Shown: positions 18,749-27,398 of the stretch, piece after piece
Position numbering within the stretch: position 1 is the stretch's first letter
Layout: the number at the start of each line of letters is the position of its first letter
Origin: Neobacillus niacini NBRC 15566
Lineage (GTDB): Bacteria; Bacillota; Bacilli; Bacillales; Cytobacillaceae
Reading direction: 5' to 3'
DNA: 64,000 nt
Assembly: GCF_001591505.1 (NCBI RefSeq)
Contig: NZ_BCVA01000009.1
Location: 1 to 64,000 of the forward strand
The notes under the pieces: model-generated
What the model was told of the DNA's origin: nothing
Seen by the model: the letters and a program-made list of their open reading frames with translations, nothing else
Databases searched by the model: none
Made by a program: the position numbers and the translations under genes

Positions 18749-19597
18749 TTGGTTAAAACGGCATGGGTAACAGACAGTACGGCATATTTAGATGAAGAAT
18801 TAAAAAATCATCCTGACCTGTATACAATACCGTTAACGATATTATTAGATGGTGAGGAATTTGCTGACGGGATTGATTTAACAGCTGCTGAGCTTTTTGC
18901 TAGATTAAAGGATCTTAAGTCGCCGCCAAAAACTTCACAGCCAGCAGTAGGTGTTTTCCAGGAATTGTACGAAAAACTTTCCAAGGATTATGACCAGGTT
19001 GCAGCAGTTCTGATATCAGGAAAACTCAGTGGTACCGTATCTTCAAGTGAACAGGCGGCAAAGCTGGTTAATATTCCTGTTAAAACCCTTGATTCTCAAA
19101 TTCTAACTGCACCTATGACCGCTTTATTAAAAAAAGGAATGGAATTGATGGAGGCAGGTAATAGCCTTGAATCTGTCATGGACCAGTTAGAAATACTAAA
19201 GACCACAAATGAGACGTATGTTTTAATTGGAAGTCTAGAACAACTTCATCGGAGCGGCAGGATGTCTGGTTTACAGTTCTTCTTAGGCAGCATGCTTAAC
19301 GTGAAGCCCATCATTTCCATAGAAGAAGGCGCCCTTAACACGAAAGAAAAAGTGAGAAGTGATAAGAAGGCCAAGGAAAGGATTCTTGACTACTTTAAAT
19401 CCTCTTATGAGAAAAATAAATTTAAAGAAGTATATATTTTATATGGCTTACATCAGGAACAAGCAAATGAATGGAAAGTGGAATTAGAGCGATTATATCC
19501 TGAGTTAAACGTTATTACCTGTCCGTTGGGTGCAGTAATTGGTGTTCATGCAGGTGAGAATACTCTTGGTATCAGCTGGCACAATGGCCTGAAATAA
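18749..19597 (+). CDS. DegV family fatty-acid-binding protein (first copy)
   Basis: 282 residues, TTG start after GGGGGAGATCAC. DegV signature: AWVTDSTAYLDEEL at the N-terminus, the conserved SQPAVGVF and LISGKLSGTVSSS blocks that contact the lipid head group, and a C-terminal GVHAGENTLG segment. FakB-type DegV proteins hold a fatty acid for phosphorylation by FakA; which lipid is bound here is unknown. The second copy lies at 41617. Confidence 0.88.
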   Translation: MVKTAWVTDSTAYLDEELKNHPDLYTIPLTILLDGEEFADGIDLTAAELFARLKDLKSPPKTSQPAVGVFQELYEKLSKDYDQVAAVLISGKLSGTVSSSEQAAKLVNIPVKTLDSQILTAPMTALLKKGMELMEAGNSLESVMDQLEILKTTNETYVLIGSLEQLHRSGRMSGLQFFLGSMLNVKPIISIEEGALNTKEKVRSDKKAKERILDYFKSSYEKNKFKEVYILYGLHQEQANEWKVELERLYPELNVITCPLGAVIGVHAGENTLGISWHNGLK

Positions 19598-19657
19598 CTT
19601 TATCCCCAAGTGAGCATACTAAAATGGCAGTTCATTTTAGGTAAGGGGGTAATTTTC

Positions 19658-19798
19658 ATGAAGAATAAGAATTTGACTCGTGAAGAGATTGAGAAACAAG
19701 ACCAAAAAAATGATGTAGAATTTGGCGGTGAGTATACAATTGGTAACACGAAGTCACAAAGCCAAAAAAAGAGCGGCCGTCAAGCGAACAAAAAATAA
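19658..19798 (+). CDS. Small hydrophilic protein, 46 aa, unknown
   Basis: ATG at 19658 with AAGGGGG about eight bases upstream; the longer frame from 19610 has no site. The peptide is extremely polar, with a KNKNLTREEIEKQDQKN start, a central FGGEYTIGNT segment and a basic, Gln/Ser-rich end. Composition is like that of small acid-soluble spore proteins, but I cannot match it to a named family. Strong ribosome site and own terminator support a real gene. Confidence 0.6.
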   Translation: MKNKNLTREEIEKQDQKNDVEFGGEYTIGNTKSQSQKKSGRQANKK

Positions 19799-19824
19799 CT
19801 CCGAGTTATCGGGGTTATTTTTTG
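19794..19824 (+). terminator. Terminator
   Basis: AATAACTCCG-AGTTAT-CGGGGTTATTTTTT, overlapping the stop codon of the small gene. Confidence 0.85.
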
Positions 19825-19870
19825 TTTGCTTTTCATGTTAAAATAGCAAGGATGAAGGAAGGTGTCTTAT

Positions 19871-20521
19871 ATGATGGATCAAATGATAGAACAAACGAAA
19901 ACGTTTGTCCGCAGTCAATTAGGTGATGATGCAACAGGACATGATTGGTTCCATGTTGACCGTGTCAGACGGACAGCATTACATATATGCAAACAAGAAC
20001 AAGCGGGCGACGCATTTGTTATTGAAATGGCGGCACTTTTGCATGATGTTCCTGATGAAAAGCTTAATGATAGTGTCCAAGCGGGGAAAAACAAACTGAA
20101 TTCATTTTTACAAAGTATTGCTTTACCTGATGAGGTACAAGCTGCTATTGTGCAAATTATTGATACAATTTCATATAAAGGTGGAAGTAAAACGGAACTA
20201 AAAACCATCGAGGCAAAAATCGTTCAGGATGCGGATCGGTTGGACGCAATTGGTGCTATTGGGATTGCGAGAACATTTGCCTATGGCGGTAAAAAAGGCC
20301 AACCCATTTACGATCCCAGCATAAATGTGCGTGAGGAAATGAGTTTGGAAGAATATCGTAAAGGAAAATCAACTAGTATTCATCATTTCTATGAAAAATT
20401 ACTAAAGTTGAAGGATTTATTGAACACAGATACTGCAAAAGGAATGGCAGAAAGCCGTCATCAAACGATGGTGGACTTTTTAGAACAATTCTATCTAGAA
20501 TGGGATGGTCAGGACCGATGA
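19871..20521 (+). CDS. ypgQ: HD-domain phosphohydrolase (YpgQ type)
   Basis: 216 residues from the ATG at 19871, with GGAAGG eight bases upstream. Metal-binding HD pattern: HDWFHVDRVRR near residue 22, the HD pair in ALLHDVPDEKL, and DADRLDAIGAIG in the second half. It matches the YedJ/YpgQ family, some members of which hydrolyse nucleoside triphosphates to pyrophosphate and nucleotide in vitro. The ATG of the ABC-F gene overlaps its stop codon (ATGA), so the two are translationally coupled. Confidence 0.85.
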   Translation: MMDQMIEQTKTFVRSQLGDDATGHDWFHVDRVRRTALHICKQEQAGDAFVIEMAALLHDVPDEKLNDSVQAGKNKLNSFLQSIALPDEVQAAIVQIIDTISYKGGSKTELKTIEAKIVQDADRLDAIGAIGIARTFAYGGKKGQPIYDPSINVREEMSLEEYRKGKSTSIHHFYEKLLKLKDLLNTDTAKGMAESRHQTMVDFLEQFYLEWDGQDR

Positions 20522-22407
20522 AAATGCTAACAGTAGAAAATATTACAAAAACATATGGGGAAAAACAATTATTTAACAACATCTCCATTACCATCGGTGA
20601 AAAAGAGAGAGTCGGATTAATTGGCATTAATGGGACAGGAAAATCATCACTCTTAAAAATTATTGCAGGTTTGGATCAGCCGGATGAGGGAAAAATTATC
20701 ACCGGTAAGGATTACTCGATTGCATTTTTAGACCAACAACCCGAATTAGATCCAGCTAAAACAGTACTAGAACAGGTTTTTCATGGCGAAGCACCTATTC
20801 TAAGGTTAATGCGCGAATATGAAAAAACACTAATGCTCCTGAATACATCTCCAAATGATACAAAGGTTCAAGAGGATTTATTCCAATTACAAAAGCAGAT
20901 GGACGCTTTAAATGCATGGGATGCAAGTACAAATGCCAAGTCGATCTTAATGAAACTCGGAATTGAGGATTTCACAAAAAAAATCGGTGAGCTATCTGGA
21001 GGTCAGAAGAAACGTGTAGCGCTAGCTCAGGTCCTGATTGCTGAGCCTGATTTACTTATTCTGGATGAACCTACGAACCACTTAGACTTTGACTCTGTAA
21101 AATGGCTGGAAGAATATTTAAGCCGATATAGCGGCTCCATTCTTCTTGTTACACATGACCGTTACTTTTTAGACCGGGTTGCTAACCGGATGTTTGAGCT
21201 TGATGGCGGAAATCTCTATAGCTACAAAGGAAACTATGCTGCATTTTTAGAAGCAAAAGCGATCCGTGAAGAAAATGAGGCTGCGACCTTTGAGAAGAAA
21301 CAAAACCTGTTTCGACGTGAACTTGAATGGATGAGGCGAGGTGCAAAAGCGAGAACAACTAAGCAGAAGGCAAGAATTCAGCGGTTCGATGAATTGGAAG
21401 ATAAGCTTTCAGGCGGGAAGCCGACAGGTGAAAAGGTAGATATTTCGTTAAATGGCAGCAGGCTTGGGAAGCAGGTATTTGAACTTAAGGATGCGACTAA
21501 GCGTTATGGAGAAAAAACAATCTTAAAACACTTTGATCTGCTAGTAAAACCAGGAGACAGACTTGGGATTATCGGCAGGAACGGGGCAGGTAAGTCAACA
21601 TTGTTGAACATTCTGGCCAAAAAGCTTCCGCTTGATGAAGGTGAATTTATCATGGGTCAAACAGTTAAAATTGCTTATTATACTCAGGAAAGCGAAGATA
21701 TGGACGAAAACAAGCGGATGATTGAATACATTAAAGAAACCGCTGAAGTGGTGGAAACTTCTGATGGTAAAACATTATCTGCAGCACTCATGCTTGAACG
21801 TTTTCTATTCCCGCCTTTTTCTCATGGAACACCAATACGGAAATTATCTGGAGGAGAAAAGCGTCGGTTATACTTGTTAAAGTTATTAATGACATCACCA
21901 AATGTTCTCTTACTGGACGAGCCGACAAATGATCTTGATACGCAGACATTGACGGTGCTCGAAGATTACTTAGAAGAATTTCCCGGAGTGGTAATTACGG
22001 TATCCCATGACCGCTATTTCCTAGATAAAGTCGTAGACCAGCTGCTAGTCTTGCGCGGTGAAGGCCTAATTGATTCATTCTATGGGAATTATAGTGAGTA
22101 TCTTGAAAAAGAATTAGCTGTTGAAGCGAAGAAGACAGCAACTAATAAGCCCGTACCGGTTAAAGCTCCTGAAAAGGAAAAAAAGAAAAGAATGACCTAT
22201 AAGGAGAAAAAAGAGTGGGAAGAAATAGATGAAGTCATTGCTAAAACAGAAGCTCGATTAGAAGAAGTTGCCGAAGAAATAGGGAACACAGGCAGTGACT
22301 TCACAAAAGCCCAGGAATTAATGAAACTAGAATCAGAATTGAACGAGCATCTTGAGTATTTAATCGAAAGATGGGAATATCTAGCTGAACTAGCGGAAAG
22401 CGAGTAA
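20518..22407 (+). CDS. yfmR: ABC-F type ribosome-associated ATPase (YfmR/Uup type)
   Basis: 629 residues from the ATG at 20518, which overlaps the previous stop as ATGA. Two ABC domains: Walker A GINGTGKSS and GRNGAGKST, signature LSGGQKKR and LSGGEKRR, Walker B LLILDEPTNHLD and LLLDEPTNDLD. Between them lies the ABC-F linker (WMRRGAKARTTKQKARI), and the end is a lysine-rich coiled coil. There are no membrane segments. B. subtilis YfmR relieves ribosome stalling, together with EF-P, at proline-rich stretches. The length and coiled-coil end favour YfmR over antibiotic-resistance ABC-F types. Confidence 0.87.
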   Translation: MKMLTVENITKTYGEKQLFNNISITIGEKERVGLIGINGTGKSSLLKIIAGLDQPDEGKIITGKDYSIAFLDQQPELDPAKTVLEQVFHGEAPILRLMREYEKTLMLLNTSPNDTKVQEDLFQLQKQMDALNAWDASTNAKSILMKLGIEDFTKKIGELSGGQKKRVALAQVLIAEPDLLILDEPTNHLDFDSVKWLEEYLSRYSGSILLVTHDRYFLDRVANRMFELDGGNLYSYKGNYAAFLEAKAIREENEAATFEKKQNLFRRELEWMRRGAKARTTKQKARIQRFDELEDKLSGGKPTGEKVDISLNGSRLGKQVFELKDATKRYGEKTILKHFDLLVKPGDRLGIIGRNGAGKSTLLNILAKKLPLDEGEFIMGQTVKIAYYTQESEDMDENKRMIEYIKETAEVVETSDGKTLSAALMLERFLFPPFSHGTPIRKLSGGEKRRLYLLKLLMTSPNVLLLDEPTNDLDTQTLTVLEDYLEEFPGVVITVSHDRYFLDKVVDQLLVLRGEGLIDSFYGNYSEYLEKELAVEAKKTATNKPVPVKAPEKEKKKRMTYKEKKEWEEIDEVIAKTEARLEEVAEEIGNTGSDFTKAQELMKLESELNEHLEYLIERWEYLAELAESE

Positions 22408-22436
22408 AAAAGTACGTCGATGACGTGCTTTTTTTA
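22406..22436 (+). terminator. Terminator after the ABC-F gene
   Basis: AAAAAAGTACGTC / GACGTGCTTTTTTT stem with one G-T pair and a very short loop, followed by T-run. Confidence 0.8.
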
Positions 22437-22446
22437 AAGGGAAAAA

Positions 22447-22530
22447 TTATATCGGCGTTAATTGGGTTATCAACGATAAATAGAATAATTCGGTGAAAAA
22501 TCAATTTTATCATCGAAAAAAAATATATGA
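22447..22530. repeat. Degenerate 18-20 bp repeat, four units
   Basis: TATCGGCG, TATCAACG, ATTCGGTG and TATCATCG-type cores recur at 22450, 22468, 22488 and 22508, separated by AT-rich spacers. The match is loose; it may be a decayed intergenic minisatellite. A TTGGTC/GACCAA hairpin follows at about 22535-22558. No gene is seen in this 206-base gap. Confidence 0.35.
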
Positions 22531-22622
22531 CGTTGGTCCCCATCCACAAGACCAATTTCTAGAATGAAATATCACCATTATGTTAAACTTGTAAAGAGAA
22601 ACTAAAGAATTAGGTGAATTTC

Positions 22623-23759
22623 GTGAAAATAAAGGGTATTGAACCAACTCCAAGCCCAAATACAATGAAAATTATTTTAGACCAAGAACTGCCAATGGGA
22701 AAAAGCCATAATTATAAAAAAGAAACAGCGGCCACTGCACCGGATGTAATCCAAAATATCTTCCAAGTTGAGGGAATCAAAGGTGTTTATCATGTAGCAG
22801 ATTTCCTAGCGGTTGAACGCAATGCGAAATTCGACTGGAAGGATTTGCTGCCGCAAGTCCGTAAGGCGTTTGGGGAAACAGCTGAGCAATCAAGACAAAC
22901 CGGTAACCAAGTATACGAACATTTTGGTGAAATCAAGGTTGAGGTTCAAATGTTTAAGGATATTCCCCTTCAGGTTAAGCTAACAGATGGAACGACAGAA
23001 AAACGGTTTGGGATGCCTGAATACTTTCTAAAAGCTAGAGAACGAGCTCAGCTACCAGACGAAAATTATATTCTGCTTCGCAGGTGGGATGCTCTCGGTG
23101 TTCGCTATGGAGATTTTGATCAAATTGGTCAGGAAGTCATAGAAGAATTAATGGCAGCTTATCCTGCAGAGCGGCTCGAGGATTTAGTATCCCAAGCACA
23201 AGTAAAGGAATTCGCAGCTAAACCAAAGCCAATACGAGAACGCAAAAAAGTAACACTGGAATCTTTTGGAAATCCAGATTGGCAGATTCGCTATCAATTG
23301 CTTGAACAAATGGATGATCCTGAACTTGAAGATTTACCCGTATTAGAAAAAGCCTTAGCAGATGAAAAGCCATCAATACGCCGACTGGCTACCGTTTATT
23401 TAGGGATGATTAAGGACCAAGCGGTATTGCCTTATTTATATCAAGCATTAAAAGATAAGACAGTTACCGTTCGCAGGACTGCTGGTGATTGCTTATCTGA
23501 CCTTGGATTCCCTGAAGCCAATGAAGAGATGGCGAAAGCACTACAAGACTCAAGCAAATTAGTTCGTTGGCGGGCTGCAATGTTTTTGTATGAAGTAGGT
23601 GATGAAACAGTATTGCCGGCATTGAAGGCAGCAGAAAATGACTCTGAATTTGAGGTCAGCATGCAAATCAAGATGGCGGTCGAAAGAATTGAAGGCGGCG
23701 AGGCTGCAAAAGGTTCTGTCTGGAAGCAAATGACTGAGGCACGGAAAACAGAAAGTTAA
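22623..23759 (+). CDS. ypgR: Nfu-like N-terminal domain plus HEAT-repeat protein (YpgR/CvfC type)
   Basis: 378 residues, GTG start at 22623; AGGTG lies six bases upstream and a GTG at 22614 is within that site. The N-terminus (IKGIEPTPSPNTMKI...) resembles the Nfu/NifU N-terminal domain. The C-terminal 130 residues are HEAT-like helical repeats (DPELEDLPVLEKAL, SIRRLATVYLG, TVRRTAGDCLSDLG, VRWRAAMFL). The family is known as conserved virulence factor C in Staphylococcus and YpgR in Bacillus; the molecular function is not settled. It is followed by brxA, as in B. subtilis apart from ilvD. Confidence 0.83.
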   Translation: MKIKGIEPTPSPNTMKIILDQELPMGKSHNYKKETAATAPDVIQNIFQVEGIKGVYHVADFLAVERNAKFDWKDLLPQVRKAFGETAEQSRQTGNQVYEHFGEIKVEVQMFKDIPLQVKLTDGTTEKRFGMPEYFLKARERAQLPDENYILLRRWDALGVRYGDFDQIGQEVIEELMAAYPAERLEDLVSQAQVKEFAAKPKPIRERKKVTLESFGNPDWQIRYQLLEQMDDPELEDLPVLEKALADEKPSIRRLATVYLGMIKDQAVLPYLYQALKDKTVTVRRTAGDCLSDLGFPEANEEMAKALQDSSKLVRWRAAMFLYEVGDETVLPALKAAENDSEFEVSMQIKMAVERIEGGEAAKGSVWKQMTEARKTES

Positions 23760-23822
23760 TTGGAATTGCACTTTGTAAATTAGATATAGTACACTGCAAA
23801 TATAGAAAGTGAGGTTTTTATA

Positions 23823-24257
23823 ATGTCAATGGCTTATGAAGAATACATGAGGCAAATGGTTTTACCAATGCGTGAGGAGTTAACAAGAACAGGATTTCAA
23901 GAACTTACATCCGCTGAAGAAGTTGAAAATTATATGGAGAGTGCAAGTGGCACAACGCTTGTTGTTGTAAACTCAGTTTGCGGTTGTGCAGCTGGACTTG
24001 CTCGTCCTGCTGCCACACAAGCAGTATTAACAAGCGAGAAAAAGCCTGATCATCTTGTAACGGTATTTGCTGGACAAGATAAAGAAGCAACAGCAAAAAT
24101 GCGCGAGTATTTTGAAGGAATTGAGCCTTCATCACCATCAATGGCATTATTAAAGGGAAATAAAGTGGTTCACTTTATTCCACGGCATGATATTGAAGGA
24201 ATGCCTATGGAATCCATAATGGATAATTTAAAGGCTGCATTTAATTCCAATTGCTAA
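23823..24257 (+). CDS. brxA: Bacilliredoxin BrxA (YphP)
   Basis: 144 residues, thioredoxin-like fold with the CGC motif (VVNSVCGCAAGLARP) typical of BrxA and BrxB. It removes bacillithiol from S-bacillithiolated proteins after oxidative stress. Its position after ypgR and before the YpiP-like methyltransferase agrees with YphP=BrxA rather than YqiW=BrxB. The ATG follows GTGAGG. Confidence 0.92.
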   Translation: MSMAYEEYMRQMVLPMREELTRTGFQELTSAEEVENYMESASGTTLVVVNSVCGCAAGLARPAATQAVLTSEKKPDHLVTVFAGQDKEATAKMREYFEGIEPSSPSMALLKGNKVVHFIPRHDIEGMPMESIMDNLKAAFNSNC

Positions 24258-24285
24258 AAGGATGTCATTCGACGTCCTTTTTTTT
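24255..24285 (+). terminator. Terminator after brxA
   Basis: AAGGATGTC-ATTC-GACGTCCTT (one G-T pair) followed by eight T. Confidence 0.88.
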
Positions 24286-24302
24286 GGAGGTTTTTGATTG
24301 TT

Positions 24303-25076
24303 ATGTTTGTCACAACGGCAGGACGAACCAATGAGCAAATGATTGAAAAGGCAATAGAAATAGCAGATAAATTAGCAGTGCTGTACATACCGCGCAGAAA
24401 AAAGTCGATTCAGACGTTACAAATAGAAACAAACAGTGAGTGTATTGTTGCAGGAAAAGAAAGGCTTGAACTATTTTCCTTAGGAGAGGAGCAGCCCTTC
24501 TTTTTCCATCCAAATTCAGCGATGTTTCGAATCAAGCGGCTGGCAAACGGTGAACACGACCCCTTTGCTGAAGCAGCACAACTTACCAAGGGAATGACTT
24601 TCCTGGATTGTACACTGGGTCTTGCCTCAGATTCGATTGTGGCAAGTTACTTAGTGGGGGATGAAGGGATGGTGACAGGCACTGAGGCTCAAAAGTTTTT
24701 GGCATTTTTGGTCAAGGAAGGACTGAAAACCTGGGATTCGGAAATTTTCGATATGAATAGAGCGATGGCTAGTATAAAGGTTATTCACAGTCATGCACTG
24801 GACTATTTAAAATCTCTGCCGGATAAATCCGTCGATTGTGTCTATTTTGACCCGATGTTTGATGAGTCTATCCTTGAATCAGATGGGATCAGGGCATTGG
24901 GGCATATTGCTCTTTACGATGATTTGAATGAGGAAACAATAGAAGAGGCATTGAGAGTATCAAAAAAGAGAGTCTTGTTAAAAGACCACTTTAAAAGTAA
25001 ACGATTTGAAAAATTTAGTTTCCACGTATTAAAGAGAAAGACCGCTAAATTTCACTTTGGTTACCTAGAAAAATAA
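24303..25076 (+). CDS. ypiP: Class I SAM-dependent methyltransferase-fold protein (YpiP type)
   Basis: 257 residues from the ATG at 24303, giving MFVTTAGRTNEQM, the natural-looking N-terminus; a TTG at 24294 is only three bases from GGAGG. The SAM-binding motif is LDCTLGLASDSIVASYL, followed by VTGTEAQKF and the acidic motif VDCVYFDPMFD. A FDP motif of this kind occurs in RsmJ-like rRNA methyltransferases, so an RNA substrate is possible but unproved. It sits between brxA and ypjP as in B. subtilis. Confidence 0.78.
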   Translation: MFVTTAGRTNEQMIEKAIEIADKLAVLYIPRRKKSIQTLQIETNSECIVAGKERLELFSLGEEQPFFFHPNSAMFRIKRLANGEHDPFAEAAQLTKGMTFLDCTLGLASDSIVASYLVGDEGMVTGTEAQKFLAFLVKEGLKTWDSEIFDMNRAMASIKVIHSHALDYLKSLPDKSVDCVYFDPMFDESILESDGIRALGHIALYDDLNEETIEEALRVSKKRVLLKDHFKSKRFEKFSFHVLKRKTAKFHFGYLEK

Positions 25077-25204
25077 GAATTTCTATCATTCTGTAAGAAA
25101 TGATTTTTCCAATTTGCCGCCAAAAGAAGTATAATAATTGGTAAGAGTTAAAAAATATCGGAAAAATTAACCCAATTCTTCCAGGAACAAAGGGGAAAAT
25201 ATAG

Positions 25205-25798
25205 ATGAATAAATGGATTCGTAAATCGTTTGTAGTACTCGTTTCAATTTTAACATTTGGTCTTATTACTCCTACCCAACTAATAAATAACGTCAATGCT
25301 GAGAAACCTACAGAGAGAGATACGATTGAAGCTGCGCTGTTAAGAGGCTATGCTCAGGAAAACAGCTTTTTTGAAACAGAAAAAGTAGTAGATAAGGAAA
25401 AATTACTCGAAGAGTTGATCAAGAAAGCAGAGCTGCAATCCTATCAAAAATTTGGTACGAGGATTAAACCTGTAATTGAAAATGAGTTTCGGGAAATCAT
25501 TATGCCAAATATCGAAAAAGCTTTGCAAGAAACAGCTGCTCAATTCCCAACGGAGGATTTATTAAATTTAGCTATTACAGAGACTCCTGGCAAGGGGCAA
25601 TCAGAAAAAATCTTTAATATTAAAAATCGTGAAACAAATATGGATGTTCTTCGTTTTCATGTGAGAAGGGACAATCCACCTCAAGCTGGTTACTGGTTTA
25701 ATTTTCATTACCATACCTATCATGACGGTTTTCAAAGCCATCATGAGCTAGGGTCTATCTATTGGGATAAAAATACCCCGCCAAAATGGATGAGTTAA
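25205..25798 (+). CDS. ypjP: YpjP-like secreted or membrane-anchored protein
   Basis: 197 residues. The N-terminus is a signal peptide or anchor: basic MNKWIRKS, then a hydrophobic stretch to about residue 25 and NVNAEKP, a possible signal peptidase site. A helical middle and a histidine-rich end (FNFHYHTYHDGFQSHHELGSIYW) follow, the latter perhaps metal-binding. YpjP has no known function. This is the last gene of the conserved block before the ter island; no terminator is seen. Confidence 0.75.
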   Translation: MNKWIRKSFVVLVSILTFGLITPTQLINNVNAEKPTERDTIEAALLRGYAQENSFFETEKVVDKEKLLEELIKKAELQSYQKFGTRIKPVIENEFREIIMPNIEKALQETAAQFPTEDLLNLAITETPGKGQSEKIFNIKNRETNMDVLRFHVRRDNPPQAGYWFNFHYHTYHDGFQSHHELGSIYWDKNTPPKWMS

Positions 25799-25837
25799 TG
25801 ATTTGCGAAATAATATTAAAAAATTTTTTTTCATTAT

Positions 25838-25865
25838 TGAAACCTTTCCTAGAGAATCTCGTATA
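25838..25865 (+). promoter_or_regulatory. ECF sigma (SigW/M/X-type) promoter before terD1
   Basis: TGAAAC at 25838-25843 and CGTATA at 25860-25865, separated by exactly 16 bases. This is a full match to the cell-envelope-stress ECF promoter consensus of Bacillus. A transcript from about 25872 gives a 26-base leader to the terD1 ATG. Confidence 0.82.
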
Positions 25866-25897
25866 TAGACTATTACCTAAAATGGAGGAATGAAAAA

Positions 25898-26479
25898 ATG
25901 GCAATAAGTTTATCAAAAGGTCAAAAAGTTGATTTAACGAAAACGAATCCTGGGTTAACAAATGTAGTAGTTGGTTTAGGCTGGGATACGAACAAATATG
26001 ATGGCGGAAATGATTTCGACCTCGATTCATCCGTTTTCTTATTAGGTGAAAATGGCAAGGTTACAAACGAAACAGACTTCGTATTCTACAATAATCCAAA
26101 AGGTGCAAATGGTGCAGTTGTACATAATGGGGATAACCGTACTGGTGCAGGTGATGGTGATGATGAACAAGTAAACATCAATCTAACAGCAATACCTGCT
26201 AACATTCAACGTGTTACCTTCACAATTACAATCCATGACGCAGCAGCTAGAAACCAAAACTTTGGTCAAGTGTCTAATGCATATGCTCGTATTTTCAATG
26301 AATCAACAGGTGAAGAATTGATCCGTTATGATTTAGGTGAAGATTTCTCTATCGAAACAGCAGTTGTTGTCGGCGAATTATATCGTCATAACGGGGAATG
26401 GAAGTTTAGCGCAATCGGCAGCGGCTATCAAGGCGGCTTAGCAGCTCTTGCTACAGACTTCGGATTACAAGTAGGATAA
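25898..26479 (+). CDS. TerD family calcium-binding stress protein (first copy)
   Basis: 193 residues, full length for TerD/CABP1 (B. subtilis YceD/YceE). It has the N-terminal [18 protein letters not shown] block, the [10 protein letters not shown] motif and the acidic loop [12 protein letters not shown] that supply the Ca2+ ligands, and the C-terminal [16 protein letters not shown]. TerD proteins bind Ca2+ and are part of tellurite, phage and envelope stress responses. First gene of the island, right behind the ECF promoter; GGAGG ribosome site. It is closer to the terD3 product at 35766 than to the terD2 product at 35080. Confidence 0.93.
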   Translation: MAISLSKGQKVDLTKTNPGLTNVVVGLGWDTNKYDGGNDFDLDSSVFLLGENGKVTNETDFVFYNNPKGANGAVVHNGDNRTGAGDGDDEQVNINLTAIPANIQRVTFTITIHDAAARNQNFGQVSNAYARIFNESTGEELIRYDLGEDFSIETAVVVGELYRHNGEWKFSAIGSGYQGGLAALATDFGLQVG

Positions 26480-26489
26480 CATCTAGAAT

Positions 26490-26515
26490 AAAGACCCAGC
26501 GTTAGCTGGGTCTTT
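26490..26515 (+). terminator. Hairpin between terD1 and terC
   Basis: Perfect 11-bp stem AAAGACCCAGC-GTTA-GCTGGGTCTTT, but with only a short T-run (TTTG). It may act as a partial terminator, raising terD1 dosage above that of downstream genes. Confidence 0.65.
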
Positions 26516-26551
26516 GAACGAAAACATATACATCCGGGAGGAATTTTTTTA

Positions 26552-27322
26552 ATGTGGGAAGGTATTATTGAAACATATTCATTATTTTTTGACTGGCAGC
26601 ATTGGGTGGAGGTTCTTTCAGATCCGGTTAACTGGGGATTAATCGGAACCTTAGTAATTCTTGAAGGGTTACTATCAGCCGATAATGCTCTTGTTCTAGC
26701 AGTAATGGTAAAACACTTACCGCCAGAACAGCGTAAAAGAGCACTTTTTTATGGGTTACTAGGTGCTTATATATTCCGTTTTATCGCAATTGGAATAGGG
26801 GTATATTTAATTAAATTTACATTGGTTAAAGTTTTAGGAGCTGCTTATCTTGCTTGGTTAGCAATTAAATATTTTATTGATAAACGGAAAGCCAATCAGG
26901 CATTAGAATCAGAAGAAGAAGAGCACGGGATTAACCAGAAGGGCTTGCTCATCCGATTATTTGGAACCTTCTGGGGAACTGTTGCTGCAGTAGAATTAAT
27001 GGATATTGCTTTTTCGGTTGACAGTGTTCTAGCTGCTTTCGGAATTAGCAATGAAGTTTGGGTGCTGTTGCTTGGCGGTATGCTTGGGGTTCTTATGATG
27101 CGTGGTGTTGCCGGAGTATTCTTGGCTTTAATCGACCGTATTCCAGAGCTTGAGACATCAGCATATATTTTGATTCTACTAATATCTGCAAAGATGTTTG
27201 CCGGTGTCTTCGGAATTCATGTTAGCCATATCACATTCTTTGTTATTTTACTAATTGTATTTGGAGCTACTTTTGTTGTTCATTTCATGAACAAGAAGAA
27301 AGAAGTGGGCAAAGAATCATAA
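26552..27322 (+). CDS. TerC family integral membrane protein (YceF-like)
   Basis: 256 residues with about seven membrane helices. TerC signatures are clear: LEGLLSADNALVLAVMVKHL in the second helix and AAVELMDIAFSVDSVLAAFG in the middle, both with buried Asp residues likely to bind metal. TerC/YceF/Alx proteins export Mn2+ or supply metal to exported enzymes. The GGGAGG site is nine bases upstream. In the island it stands second, as in yceDEF of B. subtilis. Confidence 0.9.
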   Translation: MWEGIIETYSLFFDWQHWVEVLSDPVNWGLIGTLVILEGLLSADNALVLAVMVKHLPPEQRKRALFYGLLGAYIFRFIAIGIGVYLIKFTLVKVLGAAYLAWLAIKYFIDKRKANQALESEEEEHGINQKGLLIRLFGTFWGTVAAVELMDIAFSVDSVLAAFGISNEVWVLLLGGMLGVLMMRGVAGVFLALIDRIPELETSAYILILLISAKMFAGVFGIHVSHITFFVILLIVFGATFVVHFMNKKKEVGKES

Positions 27323-27341
27323 TTATGGTCGTACGACATAA

Positions 27342-27378
27342 AATGGGGAGCAGACGAAAGTCAGTCCCCATTCTTTTT
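27342..27378 (+). terminator. Terminator or attenuator between terC and the lyase gene
   Basis: AATGGGGA / TCCCCATT stem with an inner ACGAAAGT hairpin, then CTTTTTTA. Only about 20 bases remain before the next ATG and no promoter is seen there, so readthrough is needed for the biosynthetic module. Confidence 0.75.
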
Positions 27379-27398
27379 TATTAAAGGAGTCATTTAGA

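Noticed and set aside
23441-24147. Minus-strand ORFs opposite ypgR and brxA
   Set aside because: They are shadows of well-supported genes on the plus strand.
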